From contig JAKATP010000017.1 of NCBI GenBank assembly GCA_021818685.1, forward strand, positions 1 through 35,002: 35,002 nt of DNA. The letters run 5' to 3'. Shown piece after piece: positions 17,858 through 25,964 of the stretch. The stretch is from Bacillota bacterium (GTDB lineage Bacteria; Bacillota; Sulfobacillia; Sulfobacillales; JAIMBI01). Within the stretch, counting starts at the first letter, position 1. Each line of letters opens with the position of its first letter. A program made the translations under genes and the position numbers. The notes beneath the pieces are model-generated. The model saw only the letters and a list, made by a program, of their open reading frames with translations, searched no databases and had not been told where the DNA came from.

Positions 17858-18864
17858 ACCGGCACCTCGCGCCAGGACCGCAAGGCCTGGAGCACCCCGA
17901 TCGCCCGTCCACTGGCAATCGCATCGCGGGCCACCACCACGCCCTCCCGGATGCTGGCCGCGGCCCCCGCCGCATAAAGCGCCAGTCCCGCATTAAAGAC
18001 CACGATATCGGCGTCGGGACCTCCATCGCCGCGCAGCACGGCCTCGCCCCGGCGGGCGTTTTCCGCCGGGTCCCCGCCGCGAATGGCGGCGTGGGGCGCG
18101 CGCGGCAACCCGACGTCCTCGGGCGTGAGCTCGTAGGTCGTCACCTTCTCTCCGCAGACTTCCGCCACCAGCGTGGGCCCCGCCAGGGACGCCTCATCCA
18201 GGCCAGCCCCGTGGACCACCAGGCTGTGTTGGGTGCCAAGACTCGCGAGGACCTCTGCCACGGGCTCCACCCAGGACGCCTGAAAGACGCCGAGCAGCTG
18301 ATGTTCGGCTCCCGCCGGATTCGTAAGAGGTCCGAGGAGGTTAAATACCGTCCGCACGCCCAGATCCTTGCGGGTCGGGGCAGCATGCCGCATGGACGCG
18401 TGCAGGAGGGGCGCGTACAGAAACCCGAACCCCACCTCATCCACCTGTCGGCCCGCCTCCAGCGGCGTCCCCGGAATCGGAATACCGAGCGCCTCCAGTA
18501 CGTCGGCACTACCGCTGCGGGAGGAGACGGAACGGTTTCCGTGCTTCGCCACCGCCACACCGGCCCCGGCGGCCACCAGGCCGGCCAGGGTCGAGACGTT
18601 CAGGCTGTGACTTCCGTCGCCGCCCGTCCCACACGTATCCAGAACCGGCCGGCGCGACACGGGCACGGGGGTCACGCGCTCCCGCATGGCTTCGGCAAAG
18701 CCAGCGAGTTCGTCCACCGTTTCCCCGCGGACGCGAAGCGCCATGACGAGTCCACCGATTTGGCTCGGCGTGGCGCGACCGTCCATGATGATGCCCATCG
18801 TCTCACGCGCCTGGTCCCGCGTTAAGGCCCGGCCCTCCGCCAGCGCCTCAAAAATCTCGTGCAT
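17854..18864 (-). CDS. trpD: Anthranilate phosphoribosyltransferase
   Basis: A 336-residue enzyme that transfers phosphoribose from PRPP to anthranilate. The PRPP-binding CGTGGDGSHSLNVST and the KHGNRSVSSRSGSADVLEALG block are canonical, and the N-terminal helical domain with MGIIMDGRATPSQIGGLVMALR is intact. GGGAGG sits 14 nt before ATG 18864, which lies inside the end of trpG (17-nt overlap). It is free-standing, not fused to TrpG. Confidence 0.96.
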   Translation of the reverse strand: MHEIFEALAEGRALTRDQARETMGIIMDGRATPSQIGGLVMALRVRGETVDELAGFAEAMRERVTPVPVSRRPVLDTCGTGGDGSHSLNVSTLAGLVAAGAGVAVAKHGNRSVSSRSGSADVLEALGIPIPGTPLEAGRQVDEVGFGFLYAPLLHASMRHAAPTRKDLGVRTVFNLLGPLTNPAGAEHQLLGVFQASWVEPVAEVLASLGTQHSLVVHGAGLDEASLAGPTLVAEVCGEKVTTYELTPEDVGLPRAPHAAIRGGDPAENARRGEAVLRGDGGPDADIVVFNAGLALYAAGAAASIREGVVVARDAIASGRAIGVLQALRSWREVPV

Positions 18865-19465
18865 AGGCGACGCCTCCCTTCACGGCGCCCATGCCCACGG
18901 GTGTCCGAACCCGACGAAAGTTGTCCAGCACCCGAGCGCCTTCGGGGGTGAGGACCGATTCCGGATGAAACTGGATCCCGAAGACCGGCCGCGACCGGTG
19001 CCGGATTGCCATGATGGTGCCGTCTGCGGCCATGCCCTGTACCAGAAGCGGTGTGCCCTCCACGCTCATGACGGCCAGCGAATGGTAGCGGCCGGCCCGA
19101 AAGGGGTTTCGTACCCCGGCCAGGATGCCGGTGCCGTCGTGGAGGATATCGTCCGCTTTCCCGTGCATGAGGCGGACAGCCCTGCCGATAGGAGCGCCGA
19201 ACGCGGCTCCGATGGCCTGGTGGCCCAGGCATACTCCTAGGATAGGGAGCGCCGGCGGCGCGGCCTGCACGAGGGCGAGCGAGACGCCCGCCGCGTCCGG
19301 CCCCCCGGGCCCGGGCGAGATGACGATGCGCGTGGGCTCAAGACCAAGGAGGTCGGCGGTGCTGGCCGCGTCATTGCGAACCACATGACAGGTCTCCCCC
19401 AGGGCCTCCAGCATCTGCACCAGGTTGTAGGTGAAAGAATCATAATTGTCGATGACCAGGATCAC
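18848..19465 (-). CDS. trpG: Anthranilate synthase glutamine amidotransferase subunit
   Basis: A 205-residue class I glutamine amidotransferase that supplies ammonia to TrpE. NYDSFTYNLVQMLEALG opens the protein; GVCLGHQAIG has the nucleophile Cys, and FHPESVLTPEG the catalytic His-Glu pair. Two in-frame GTG codons are possible: 19471 and 19465. The second is chosen because it forms a GTGA overlap with the trpE stop, the style seen in this operon, and gives better spacing from GGAGGAGGA. Such subunits can also serve PabB in folate synthesis; no pabB or pabC is visible. Confidence 0.94.
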   Translation of the reverse strand: MILVIDNYDSFTYNLVQMLEALGETCHVVRNDAASTADLLGLEPTRIVISPGPGGPDAAGVSLALVQAAPPALPILGVCLGHQAIGAAFGAPIGRAVRLMHGKADDILHDGTGILAGVRNPFRAGRYHSLAVMSVEGTPLLVQGMAADGTIMAIRHRSRPVFGIQFHPESVLTPEGARVLDNFRRVRTPVGMGAVKGGVAYARDF

Positions 19466-20925
19466 TGCCACTCCTCCTCCCCATCCAACACCGCCAGCAG
19501 GGCCCGCGCCTTATTGAGCGACTCCTGATACTCCCGCTCCGGGTCCGAGTCAGCGACGATCCCGCCACCGGCCTGGACCGTCGCCATTCCCCCGGCTACC
19601 TCGAGCGTGCGGATGGTGATGCAGGCATCCAGCGAACCATCGTGGGACAGATAGCCCACGACTCCGCCGTACGCTCCCCGCGCTTCTGGCTCCAGCTCGT
19701 CGATGATTTCCATGGCCCGGATCTTGGGCGCGCCGGACAGCGTTCCCGCCGGAAAACAGGCCTGCAGGGCATCCAACGCGTCGGCCTCCGGGCGGAGCTC
19801 CGCCTCCACGTCCGACACCATGTGCATGACGTGGCTGTACAGCTCGCGCTCCATGAAGCGCGTCACCCGGACCGTTCCCGGTACGGCCACCCGGCCGAGG
19901 TCGTTGCGCCCCAGATCCACCAGCATCACATGCTCCGCGCGTTCCTTTTCGTCGCGCACGAGGTCCTGCCACAGGTCCTCATCCTCGGAGGGGCGGGAGC
20001 CGCGCGGACGGGTGCCCGCGATGGGACGGGTCGCGACACTGCGCCCCTGTACCCGGACCAGCAACTCCGGTGACGCCCCCACCAAGGTGCGGTCCGGCGT
20101 CTCCAGATAGAACAGGTACGGGCTCGGATTCAAACGGCGCAGACGCCGGTAAAGGCCGAGGGGATCCCCCTCTACCGGCGCCGACAGCTTCTGGGACAGC
20201 ACGACCTGAAAGACATCTCCTGCTTCGATATGGGCGCGGGCCGCCGCGACCCGCGTGCGGTAGTCGTCGACGGTCTGATTGCTCACGACCGGCCCCATCT
20301 GCCGCACGCTTGAGGTGATTGATCCAAAGGGAGCCCGCAAGCGCCCCACGACTTCCTCGATGGCCGCGTCCGGGTCTTGCCCGCCATGACGCCGCCCTTG
20401 AACGACGATCGTGAGCGTCTGGCGTCGGTGATCAAACCCGAGCACGATGCGCGGCCAAACGAAGTACCATCCCGCGGAGACCTTCTGGTGGCGGCTCGGC
20501 AGGCGCTCCAACGTGCGCACCCAGTCATAAGCGAAGAACCCTACCGGTCCACCGGTATACGGAAGTTCCAATCCCTCCGGCACCCGCGCCCGGTACTGGC
20601 GCCATCCGTAGCGCAACAGGCGCGTCGGGTCGGGGTCGCGATAGCTGCCCTCCTCGCCCTCCAGATGCGCGAGCCCGTCCACACCCGTTTCATCCGTGAG
20701 CCGCGCCAGTTCGCCCACCGCGATGAACGAGTAGCGGGCGATTTTCTCGTCGCCCTCCACACTTTCCAGCAGGGTATGGGCTCCATGCGGACGCAACTTC
20801 AAGAAGGCCGTAATCGGTGTTTCCTGGTCGACCGGAAAAGTCCGGTAGCCCAGCCGATAGGGACCTTCTGTCAGGGGGTCTACCATCTCACGGGCATCTG
20901 TCACGTTGTCGCCTGCCATTCCCAT
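19462..20925 (-). CDS. trpE: Anthranilate synthase component I
   Basis: A 487-residue chorismate-utilising enzyme that makes anthranilate with TrpG. LLES at 52-55 is the motif linked to tryptophan feedback inhibition. The catalytic half contains PSPYLFYLE, VGASPELLVRVQG, RPIAGTRPRG, HVMLVDLGRNDLGRVA and FPAGTLSGAPKIRAMEIIDELE. The frame runs up to 21102, but that part is the T-box leader; the start is taken as ATG 20925, immediately after the terminator U-tract, with GGGGTG 8 nt before it. ATG 20919 is an alternative. First gene of the trp-aro operon. Confidence 0.95.
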   Translation of the reverse strand: MGMAGDNVTDAREMVDPLTEGPYRLGYRTFPVDQETPITAFLKLRPHGAHTLLESVEGDEKIARYSFIAVGELARLTDETGVDGLAHLEGEEGSYRDPDPTRLLRYGWRQYRARVPEGLELPYTGGPVGFFAYDWVRTLERLPSRHQKVSAGWYFVWPRIVLGFDHRRQTLTIVVQGRRHGGQDPDAAIEEVVGRLRAPFGSITSSVRQMGPVVSNQTVDDYRTRVAAARAHIEAGDVFQVVLSQKLSAPVEGDPLGLYRRLRRLNPSPYLFYLETPDRTLVGASPELLVRVQGRSVATRPIAGTRPRGSRPSEDEDLWQDLVRDEKERAEHVMLVDLGRNDLGRVAVPGTVRVTRFMERELYSHVMHMVSDVEAELRPEADALDALQACFPAGTLSGAPKIRAMEIIDELEPEARGAYGGVVGYLSHDGSLDACITIRTLEVAGGMATVQAGGGIVADSDPEREYQESLNKARALLAVLDGEEEWQ

Positions 20926-20952
20926 AAAAAAACACCCCGTCCCGCTGGGACG
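20926..20952 (-). terminator. T-box intrinsic terminator
   Basis: CGTCCC/GGGACG stem (extendable by C-G and U-G pairs to nine), loop AGC, a short GGGTG spacer, then seven T residues. The start codon of trpE follows directly after the T-run, so the hairpin can also hide the GGGGTG ribosome site. Confidence 0.9.
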
Positions 20953-21200
20953 AAGTGAACTTCGTGGTGCCACCCATGTTCGGGCCCAAAGGCCCCTTCT
21001 CGCGATACGGCCCGACGGCTTATATCGCCTTCCCGGATAACGGTGGAAGAATCCGTCCAAGCCTACAGCCGTTCGCTTTCGGTTGGCCGCTCGCGGATCC
21101 ATTCATACGGGTTCCACCGCCGGATTCACACCATCGCCGGCTCTCTTGGGGCTTCGCCACGCACTACTCGTTCCGGTCATCGCGAGTCGCTGTGAAATTA
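20926..21200 (-). ncRNA. T-box riboswitch, tRNA-Trp specific, upstream of trpE
   Basis: On the minus strand this leader has the T-box parts in order. The stem I base pairs CTCGCG with CGCGAG. CGGAACGAGTA and AAGAGAG are the conserved stem I motifs. The specifier segment reads ATGAATGGATCC with codon TGG at 21101-21099 (Trp). The T-box sequence TGGGTGGCACCACG is at 20976-20963. Its bulge UGGC would pair with a tRNA ending GCCA, matching the G73 discriminator usual for bacterial tRNA-Trp. The terminator CGTCCC-AGC-GGGACG (20952-20938) is followed by seven T residues (20932-20926). Uncharged tRNA-Trp should stabilise the antiterminator and switch the trp genes on. Confidence 0.95.
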
Positions 21201-21206
21201 TGAGTC

Positions 21207-21235
21207 AGTCTAGCGGCCCCCTGCCGGATCGTCAA
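21207..21235 (-). promoter_or_regulatory. Sigma-A promoter of the trp-aro operon
   Basis: TTGACG (21235-21230) and TAGACT (21212-21207) with a 17-nt spacer on the minus strand. Transcription should start about 21200, just ahead of the T-box stem I. No Trp-repressor operator was recognised. Confidence 0.8.
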
Positions 21236-21407
21236 GAGGACACCGCGACGATTCGTAGAAAACGACTGTCAGCTTTGGCCGTATCCGCATCGGCCGTTCA
21301 GCTTGACGGCCGGGACTCCCTCTTCCCAGGTCCCGGACCGGTCCGTGCGTCGTCCGCGCCCGGCCTCCCGGAGTGGCACGCCTGGGGGCCGTGAACCGGG
21401 ATCGCCT

Positions 21408-21704
21408 TCATCCACCCTCGACCGCGTGCAGGATCGCCCGGGCGACCGCAAGGTCGCGATCCGTCACGCCCCCCTCATCGTGCGTCGTTAGAAAGACCCG
21501 GACCCGGTTGTAGCGGATGTCGAGATCCGGGTGATGACCGGCCGCCTCGGCCACGGCGGCCACCTCCTTCACAAACGTCATCGCATCCGCGAAGTCGGCC
21601 CCCCGGTACCAGTATTCGATGCCCTCATCGCCGTTATCGGACCTCTGCCATCCGGGCAGGAGGGCAAGGCCGTCTGCGATTTCCGTGGCCGTGAGCCGTT
21701 TCAT
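21408..21704 (-). CDS. Pterin-4a-carbinolamine dehydratase
   Basis: A 98-residue PCD/DCoH-family protein. Members dehydrate 4a-hydroxytetrahydropterin, formed when aromatic amino-acid hydroxylases act, and some have other roles. The signature AGHHPDLDIRYNRVRVFLTTHDEGGVT shows the HHP pair, the aromatic residue and the second His with Asp expected at the active site; W(Y)YR near residue 32 also fits. The frame opens at 21770, but ATG 21704 gives the family length and follows AGGAAGGAAG. No hydroxylase gene lies in the window. It sits between the trp promoter and recG as a single-gene unit. Confidence 0.88.
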   Translation of the reverse strand: MKRLTATEIADGLALLPGWQRSDNGDEGIEYWYRGADFADAMTFVKEVAAVAEAAGHHPDLDIRYNRVRVFLTTHDEGGVTDRDLAVARAILHAVEGG

Positions 21705-22079
21705 GGCGCTCTTCCTTCCTATTCGTCCCGTTCCTCGAGGACAACTGCGGGGGCGCCCACTCCCCTCCACCTTTTACCAGACTCGGGCGTAAAGTTCCAG
21801 CGTTCACGCCCGGGGGATATGAGCCCGTTGGCCTGATGGGGGCACAGTTTCCCTGGCCATGTGGCTCTAAAATATTCTCCGTCGAAGACGACCACTAAGT
21901 CTCGTCTTCCTCCTCATATTTCCGACCGGGCGGGACATGCTCGGTGAGCCTGGGGAGCATCCTCTTGGTGGACGACCGGCCCCTGGCCCTAAGAAGCCAT
22001 GGTGCGAGGAAGCAGGAACCCGATGCGGGAGGATCGGGAACCCTCCGGATTTATCCGTGGGGAGCAGGTCAATCCCTCC
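21705..22079. other. 375-bp intergenic region between PCD and recG
   Basis: No convincing gene. The only clear structure is the inverted repeat at 21884-21909. A weak -35/-10 pair (TTGTCC, 17 nt, TAGGAA) precedes the PCD gene but would give almost no leader. Short open frames here lack ribosome sites and recognisable composition. Confidence 0.5.
21884..21909 (-). terminator. Candidate terminator downstream of recG
   Basis: An 8-bp perfect inverted repeat (GAAGACGA/TCGTCTTC) with a 10-nt loop, about 170 nt past the recG stop. The minus strand has AATATTTTAG some 9 nt after the stem rather than an immediate T-run, so terminator function is doubtful. Confidence 0.35.
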
Positions 22080-24137
22080 TCAATGCAGGAGACTCGCCGG
22101 CAGAGCCGCTCCCAAAGCGCTCACTACCCGGTCTCTCAGGCCCTGGTGTTCGGGATGCCGGAGATCCGGATCTGCTTCGAGAATGGTCCGGGCCAGATTG
22201 CGGGCGTCCTGTAAGAGATCGAAATCTCGTAGCGGGTTGGCGAGACTGAATCCCTGCAGACCGTGCTGACGGAGCCCCAGCACCTCTCCCGGTCCCCGCA
22301 GCTGCAGGTCAATCTCGGCCAGCACAAATCCGTCATGATGGTCCAACAGCGCCTGCAGGCGCTCTTCCGCGTCCTCCGTGCCGGGGTCCGCCACCAAGAT
22401 GCAGCGGCCGGGCCGCGCTCCCCGACCCACCCGGCCTCGGAGCTGATGCAGTTGCGCCAGTCCGAAACGATCGGCGTCCTCGATCACGATGAGGGTGGCA
22501 TTGGCCACGTCTACACCGACCTCGATGATGGTCGTGGCGACCAGCACGTCAAGCTCGTGAAGCCGGAATTGTTCCATCACGGCGGCCTTGGCTTCCGAGT
22601 CCAGTCGGCCGTGCACGATTCCGACACGCCAGCCGGAGACGGTCTTCATGCCCTCGTACAGGGTGGTAGCAGCCCTCACGCCCCCCTCGTCACTCTCCTC
22701 CACATGCGGGCACACCACGTACGCCTGTTCGCCGCGGCGGACCGCCGCCATAACTTCCTGATAGACGGCACGACGTTCGGCACGGGTCCGCCGTACCGTC
22801 CCGACCGGCTCGCGGCCGGGCGGCATTCCCACGATGCGGGTCAGGTTGAGATCCCCATAGACGGTCAGGGCCAGGGTCCGCGGGATAGGGGTGGCGGTCA
22901 TGACCAGGAGGTGGGGTGCGTGGCCCTTGGCGGTTAATCCGGAGCGCTGGCGCACCCCGAAGCGATGCTGCTCATCCACGACCACGACGCCTAGACGGTC
23001 AAACTCGACCGAGTCCTGAATGAGGGCCTGGGTCCCGACCACCACGCCCACGCCACCCGTCCTGAGGGCGTCCCGCACCTCGCGCGACGCGCCGCCGGTG
23101 ACACACTCGACACGGACTCCGAGTGGTTCAAACCACCGTTGCAGCACCCGGGTCTGTTGGTCTGCCAGCACCTCTGTGGGCGCCATGAAGGCCGCCTGCA
23201 GCCCCGACTCCACCGCCACAAGACAGGCCAGCGCAGCGAGGACGGTCTTGCCGCTGCCCACGTCGCCCTGCAGGAGGCGGGCCATGGGCGCCGGGCGCTG
23301 CAGATCGGCCGCGATCTCGGTCCACGCCTGCTCTTGGGCTCCGGTCAGCTGAAAGGGCAGTCCCGCTCGAAAGCGCGTGACCAGAGGCCCCGTGGTGTCG
23401 AGCGGACGACCGGCCGCGGGCCCGCGTTCACGCATGCGCAGCCACTGGATGGCGAGCGTCACGGTCAGAACCTCGTCGAGGACCAGGCGGGTACGCGCCC
23501 GTTCCTGCTCCTCCATAGTTCGAGGCAGGTGGATCGCTCTAAGACTCCATGCCCGCCCGGGAAGGTCCCGTGCCTGGAGGATGGCTGGCGGCATCGGGTC
23601 GCTTACCTGGGCCGCGAGCCCCGGTATCGTCGTGCGCATGAGCTGGCGCATGAAGGCCTGCTTCAAATCTCCCGCCAGAGGGTACACCGGCACAATTTCG
23701 AGCGGCGCGTGGTCCTCGATTTCTTCCCATTCGGGATGCGCCATGCTAAGATACCGGCCCCGTCTGGCGACTTTCCCGATGAGCACGAGTTCCTGACCCG
23801 GCCTGAAACGCCGTAAGAGGAAGCGCGCATGGAAGAAGGTGACCTCCATGATGGCGGTATCGTCCGTCACCCGGAGCTGGGCCATCACGTCATGCCCGGG
23901 CACGGCCCTGGGCATGACCGTCAGTACCCGCGCCCGCACGACTGCCCCTTCCCCCACCCGCAGGAGGGCGAGTGGGGTGAGACGCGTACGGTCCTGGTAG
24001 CGCCGTGGCCACACCGTGAGAAGTTCGCCGGCGCATGCGGCTCCGAGCCGTGCCAGATCCTCCGCGCGCCGCGGCCCCACTCCGGGTACCTTCGTCAGCG
24101 GATCGCCCAGCGCTACTCCTGCACGATGAGGACCCAC
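22080..24137 (-). CDS. recG: ATP-dependent DNA helicase RecG
   Basis: A superfamily 2 helicase of about 685 residues that remodels stalled forks and branched recombination intermediates. The N-terminal wedge part begins VPGVGPRRAEDLARLGA and PRRYQDRT, followed by an OB fold. Motor motifs: LLQGDVGSGKTVLAALA (Walker A), APTEVLADQ, VVVDEQHRFGVRQR (DEQH box plus RecG RFG), MTATPIPRTLALTVYGD and, in the second lobe, HGRLDSEAKAAVM and EVGVDVANATLIVIEDADRFGLAQLHQLRGRVGR. The start is uncertain: no good ATG exists. GTG 24137 lies inside fakA, while CTG 24110 has GGAG 8 nt upstream and would begin just where the family begins. Third gene of asp23-fakA-recG, the same order as in Bacillus. Confidence 0.93.
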   Translation of the reverse strand: MGPHRAGVALGDPLTKVPGVGPRRAEDLARLGAACAGELLTVWPRRYQDRTRLTPLALLRVGEGAVVRARVLTVMPRAVPGHDVMAQLRVTDDTAIMEVTFFHARFLLRRFRPGQELVLIGKVARRGRYLSMAHPEWEEIEDHAPLEIVPVYPLAGDLKQAFMRQLMRTTIPGLAAQVSDPMPPAILQARDLPGRAWSLRAIHLPRTMEEQERARTRLVLDEVLTVTLAIQWLRMRERGPAAGRPLDTTGPLVTRFRAGLPFQLTGAQEQAWTEIAADLQRPAPMARLLQGDVGSGKTVLAALACLVAVESGLQAAFMAPTEVLADQQTRVLQRWFEPLGVRVECVTGGASREVRDALRTGGVGVVVGTQALIQDSVEFDRLGVVVVDEQHRFGVRQRSGLTAKGHAPHLLVMTATPIPRTLALTVYGDLNLTRIVGMPPGREPVGTVRRTRAERRAVYQEVMAAVRRGEQAYVVCPHVEESDEGGVRAATTLYEGMKTVSGWRVGIVHGRLDSEAKAAVMEQFRLHELDVLVATTIIEVGVDVANATLIVIEDADRFGLAQLHQLRGRVGRGARPGRCILVADPGTEDAEERLQALLDHHDGFVLAEIDLQLRGPGEVLGLRQHGLQGFSLANPLRDFDLLQDARNLARTILEADPDLRHPEHQGLRDRVVSALGAALPASLLH

Positions 24138-25498
24138 ACCGGCAGGTCGGTGACCCGACGGGCCTCGGCGCCGAGAGCCTTCTCCCACTGGCGCACCTCC
24201 TCCTCCGCTGCCGCGGCATGGATGTACACATGCAGCAGCCCCTCCGTGCCGCCCGCCAAACCTCGGACGATCCCATCCAGCACCGTCCCCCGGTCGCCTG
24301 CGAGGCGCGGATCGTCCGCCCGCCTGTACCCGTCCTGGCGGCGTTCCACGACAAATTGGCGGGCCCGCCCAGCACGTTCCAGCATCCGGGTCGGCGGGGT
24401 TCCGTCACGGACATCCCACCAATGGTCGAGGGCCACCAGCAAGGCACCCAGGGACGGGACGCTCACCGCATGGCGCAAGACCCGCCGGGCCTGCAGCCAC
24501 AGAGCCCCCGGCCGATCGGCCGCGTCCGATGGAGCCAGCGGGACAAATCCGGCTGCGCGGACCAGGCTCGCCCACTCCGCTTCCACAACGGCCCACGGAC
24601 CCTCGCCGTCCCGCATTGGATCGTCATCCAGCGCGGCTTGCATGTTCAGCACCTTGAGCTCACGCAGACGACCGGCTGATGTCAGAAGCCCCACGACTTC
24701 GTGAGGGCGGTCTGTATGGACGTGAATCCTGATGGCGCGGTCATCCGAAAACGCCACTACCACCGAATCCCCGCAACGGGAAAGCGCGCTCTTCAGCCTG
24801 TCCGGTCCGTACGCCGGATCCAGCAAGAAGGCCTCCACCTCGTAGGGGCGGGTCAGGGCGATCGGTTCTGGGACAGGTTGGGCCAGCCTTGGGGAGGGGT
24901 CGGCCGACGGCGGGCGGGCCGGTCCCCCGGAAAGCCCCTGCAGGATGAGCAAGAGACCCTGTCCCCCCGCATCCACCACACCCGCTTCGCGCAGCACGGA
25001 CAGAGCGTCCGGAGTCCGCGCCAGGGCCGACCCGGCCGCGTCTAGTACCGTAGGCCAGAAATGAGCACCCTCGGTCCCCCCAGACGCAGCGGAGGCCGCG
25101 GCATCCGCCACCGTCAGGATAGTGCCCTCGACGGGCTCCGCCACCTGTTCTCGGGCTTGACGGGCACCCACCGCCAGAGCGGTGCGAAAGTGCTCCCACG
25201 ACCAGTCACCCTCATCGGGAGCCGCCTCGACAAAACCTTTCAGCCACTGTGACAGGATGACTCCGGAGTTTCCACGCGCCAGGCGGACGGCTCCTTCCAC
25301 CAAAGCGCGGGCAGCGGCACGGGGACTCGAGGGTTCATCGGTCAGCGCTGCCACGCCGGCGTGCAGAGTCGCCAGCATATTGTGTCCGGTGTCGCGGTCG
25401 GCGACTGGAAAAACATTCAGCCGATCCACCGCGGCCGCGTACTGCTCGAGGTACCGCTCGGCATTTTGCCAGCGCTGCCGCCACTCGCTTTGTGTCAC
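24113..25498 (-). CDS. fakA: FakA/YloV-family DAK2-domain kinase, divergent
   Basis: A 461-residue relative of fatty acid kinase subunit FakA (YloV), which phosphorylates fatty acids presented by FakB for phospholipid synthesis. The N-terminal DAK2/DhaL domain shows DRLNVFPVADRDTGHNM (25-41), LARGNSGVILSQWLKGF and DAGGQGLLLIL. The middle domain (YEVEAFLL to IRIHVHTDRPHEVVGLL, LKVLNMQ) matches FakA. It is shorter than the usual 540-560 residues, and the C-terminal domain is poorly conserved. The canonical PDGDTGTN is ADRDTGHN here, keeping both Asp residues, and the usual YCTE is YEVE. Start GTG 25498 is 7 nt after asp23 and lacks a clear ribosome site. No FakB gene is in the window. Confidence 0.85.
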   Translation of the reverse strand: MTQSEWRQRWQNAERYLEQYAAAVDRLNVFPVADRDTGHNMLATLHAGVAALTDEPSSPRAAARALVEGAVRLARGNSGVILSQWLKGFVEAAPDEGDWSWEHFRTALAVGARQAREQVAEPVEGTILTVADAAASAASGGTEGAHFWPTVLDAAGSALARTPDALSVLREAGVVDAGGQGLLLILQGLSGGPARPPSADPSPRLAQPVPEPIALTRPYEVEAFLLDPAYGPDRLKSALSRCGDSVVVAFSDDRAIRIHVHTDRPHEVVGLLTSAGRLRELKVLNMQAALDDDPMRDGEGPWAVVEAEWASLVRAAGFVPLAPSDAADRPGALWLQARRVLRHAVSVPSLGALLVALDHWWDVRDGTPPTRMLERAGRARQFVVERRQDGYRRADDPRLAGDRGTVLDGIVRGLAGGTEGLLHVYIHAAAAEEEVRQWEKALGAEARRVTDLPVWVLIVQE

Positions 25499-25505
25499 GA
25501 TACCA

Positions 25506-25871
25506 TCACAACGGGCGGGCTCGCGCCGGCGTTTGGGGGTCTCCGTGCTTGCGGGGACTGGGATTTCGAACCCGCACCGTCACCTCGACCGGCTCGAGAC
25601 CGAGCCACTCGCGGAGACGAGCCTTCACGCATGCCGACGCGGCTTCGGCTACCCGATCCGGGTTCAGGGGCTCGCGATGATCGAGGTCGATCTGGCATGT
25701 TACAAAAAGCCCGTCGGCCGAGCGAACACTGATGCCGCGCGGCCTTACGACCCGTGCGCCCCGCGGGGTCGTCCGGGCTACGCCGTCGGTTTCCTCCAGC
25801 GCCAGCTGGGCCACCGCGGCCACGACTTCTTCATGGATGCGAAGCTCGCCACCCTCGCGCCGCCACCGCAC
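25506..25871 (-). CDS. Asp23/Gls24 (YloU) family protein
   Basis: A 121-residue Asp23/Gls24-family protein. The family core is visible as IHEEVVAAVAQLALEETDGVARTTPRG, then VSVRSADGLFVTCQIDLD and AVxEWLGLEPVEVTVRV-like segments near the C-terminus. Members are linked to cell-envelope stress or membrane association; the exact role is unknown. GTG 25871 is the likely start, with GGGTGAG upstream. A Pro/Arg-rich tail (about 105-121) is unconserved. First gene of asp23-fakA-recG, with a consensus promoter 40 nt upstream, divergent from rpmB, the same arrangement as yloU-yloV in Bacillus. Confidence 0.85.
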   Translation of the reverse strand: MRWRREGGELRIHEEVVAAVAQLALEETDGVARTTPRGARVVRPRGISVRSADGLFVTCQIDLDHREPLNPDRVAEAASACVKARLREWLGLEPVEVTVRVRNPSPRKHGDPQTPARARPL

Positions 25872-25910
25872 CGCCGCTCACCCACTTTCGAGCCGCCGGG
25901 TCCGCTTTGG

Positions 25911-25939
25911 AGTCTAGGAAGTGTCGGCCGCGATGTCAA
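25911..25939 (-). promoter_or_regulatory. Sigma-A promoter of asp23-fakA-recG
   Basis: TTGACA (25939-25934), 17-nt spacer, TAGACT (25916-25911) on the minus strand: an almost perfect vegetative promoter 40 nt before the asp23 start, back to back with the rpmB promoter. Confidence 0.85.
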
Positions 25940-25964
25940 CGGAGCGTGAGCGAGAAGTCAGGTA

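Noticed and set aside
17842-18825. 327-codon open frame antisense to trpD
   Set aside because: Product is Arg/His-rich without motifs; trpD covers the same bases with all catalytic motifs.
20926-21102. N-terminal extension of trpE into the leader
   Set aside because: These codons are the T-box stems and terminator; the family start is near 20925.
21937-22269. Plus-strand frames near the end of recG
   Set aside because: No ribosome site, no recognisable family, and partly antisense to recG.
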